Positions 63,718-64,000 of a stretch of DNA of 64,000 nt are shown here, in pieces. The notes below the pieces were generated by a model, which made no database searches, was not told the DNA's origin, and saw only the letters and a list, made by a program, of their open reading frames with translations. The stretch covers positions 248,001 to 312,000 of the forward strand of contig NZ_VJWE01000013.1 of assembly GCF_007993815.1 (NCBI RefSeq), written 5' to 3'. Both the position numbers and the translations under genes were made by a program. Positions within the stretch are counted from its first letter, which is position 1, and every line of letters starts with the position of its first letter. Source of the DNA: Acidovorax delafieldii. Its GTDB lineage: Bacteria > Pseudomonadota > Gammaproteobacteria > Burkholderiales > Burkholderiaceae_C.

Positions 63718-64000
63718 CTAAAGCGACATCGACGGCCGCAGCGCCATGGCCGCACGCCAGCGCAGCAAGTGCGGGTGCTGCTCGCCGGGCTTGTGCTTGA
63801 CCACACGCGCAAAGTCCACCGCCACCACCGCCGTGATGTCGGCCACGCTGAAGCGGTCAGTGGCAATGAATTCGCGGTCCGCGAGGCGCTCGTTGAGCAG
63901 CTGAAAGAACTGCCCCACACGCACCAGTCCACGCTCAGCCAGGGCCGGGATTTGCGGGTAGTCCACCGCGCCGGGCAATGCCCGGTTGGCCATGGCGGGC
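63718..64000 (-). CDS. Glutathione S-transferase, C-terminal part (5' end cut off)
   Basis: The stop is at 63718-63720 and the frame stays open to the right edge, so about 94 C-terminal residues are seen. FFQLLNERLADREFIATDRF and SVADITAVVAVDFARVVKHK are the helical C-terminal domain of GSTs, including the N-capping box-like SVADI segment. The N-terminal thioredoxin-like domain with the glutathione site lies outside. The gene would conjugate glutathione to electrophiles. It is separated from the LysR gene by 97 bases. Confidence 0.85.
   Translation of the reverse strand, partial: PAMANRALPGAVDYPQIPALAERGLVRVGQFFQLLNERLADREFIATDRFSVADITAVVAVDFARVVKHKPGEQHPHLLRWRAAMALRPSMSL

Overview
The window is GC-rich, densely coding chromosomal DNA of a Gram-negative bacterium, most likely a betaproteobacterium of the Comamonadaceae (Acidovorax-like). 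That placement is inferred from the gene content (Bug/TctC solute receptors, DUF3034, divergent argH and algZ-algR-type genes, many orphan amino-acid receptors) and from short AT-rich palindromic repeats of a kind I associate with this family. No rRNA, tRNA, CRISPR array, prophage, transposase or replication origin was seen. About fifty protein genes are present; the first and last are cut by the window ends.

Layout. 1-7216: a leftward catabolic operon (ALDH7-type dehydrogenase, FAD amine oxidase, periplasmic amino-acid receptor, aminotransferase, ThDP enzyme) divergent from a LysR regulator; the best guess is lysine/pipecolate-type degradation. 7302-9519: DUF4336 protein, a membrane protein and a CPBP protease-like protein. 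9699-17588: an IclR regulator divergent from a seven-gene rightward operon that joins a spermidine/putrescine-type ABC importer to a three-subunit HcnABC/opine-oxidase-like flavoenzyme. 17782-27797: two c-type cytochromes flank a leftward block made of an ECF sigma/anti-sigma pair, DUF4331, a lipoprotein, a TPR protein, a HupE/UreJ-like protein, DUF3034, an exported truncated globin and an exported cupredoxin. This is the best candidate for an undescribed envelope system. 27813-35170: lactate-type oxidase, a Cache-PAS-GGDEF protein, penicillin-binding protein 1C, a tandem methylglyoxal-synthase-like protein and a small membrane protein. 35250-44225: a 2000-residue alpha-2-macroglobulin, divergent from an HPII-type catalase and a ferritin-like protein.

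44352-54591: a CHASE-GGDEF protein, an orphan TctC receptor, argH divergent from an AlgZ/AlgR-type two-component pair, an orphan double-domain ArsA with a histidine-rich ZIP transporter, and a dienelactone hydrolase. 54851-58226: a GGDEF protein with four PAS repeats of identical length and an NAD-dependent epimerase-like protein. 58248-63620: two amino-acid receptors around an Asp/Glu racemase, divergent from a D-amino-acid dehydrogenase, then a LysR regulator. 63718-end: C-terminal part of a glutathione S-transferase.

The most striking non-genic structure is a family of about 50-70 bp AT-rich imperfect palindromes present at least six times. Four copies run into coding sequence: one encodes a signal peptide, one a linker in PBP1C, one the last codons and stop of arsA, and one the start of the ZIP gene.
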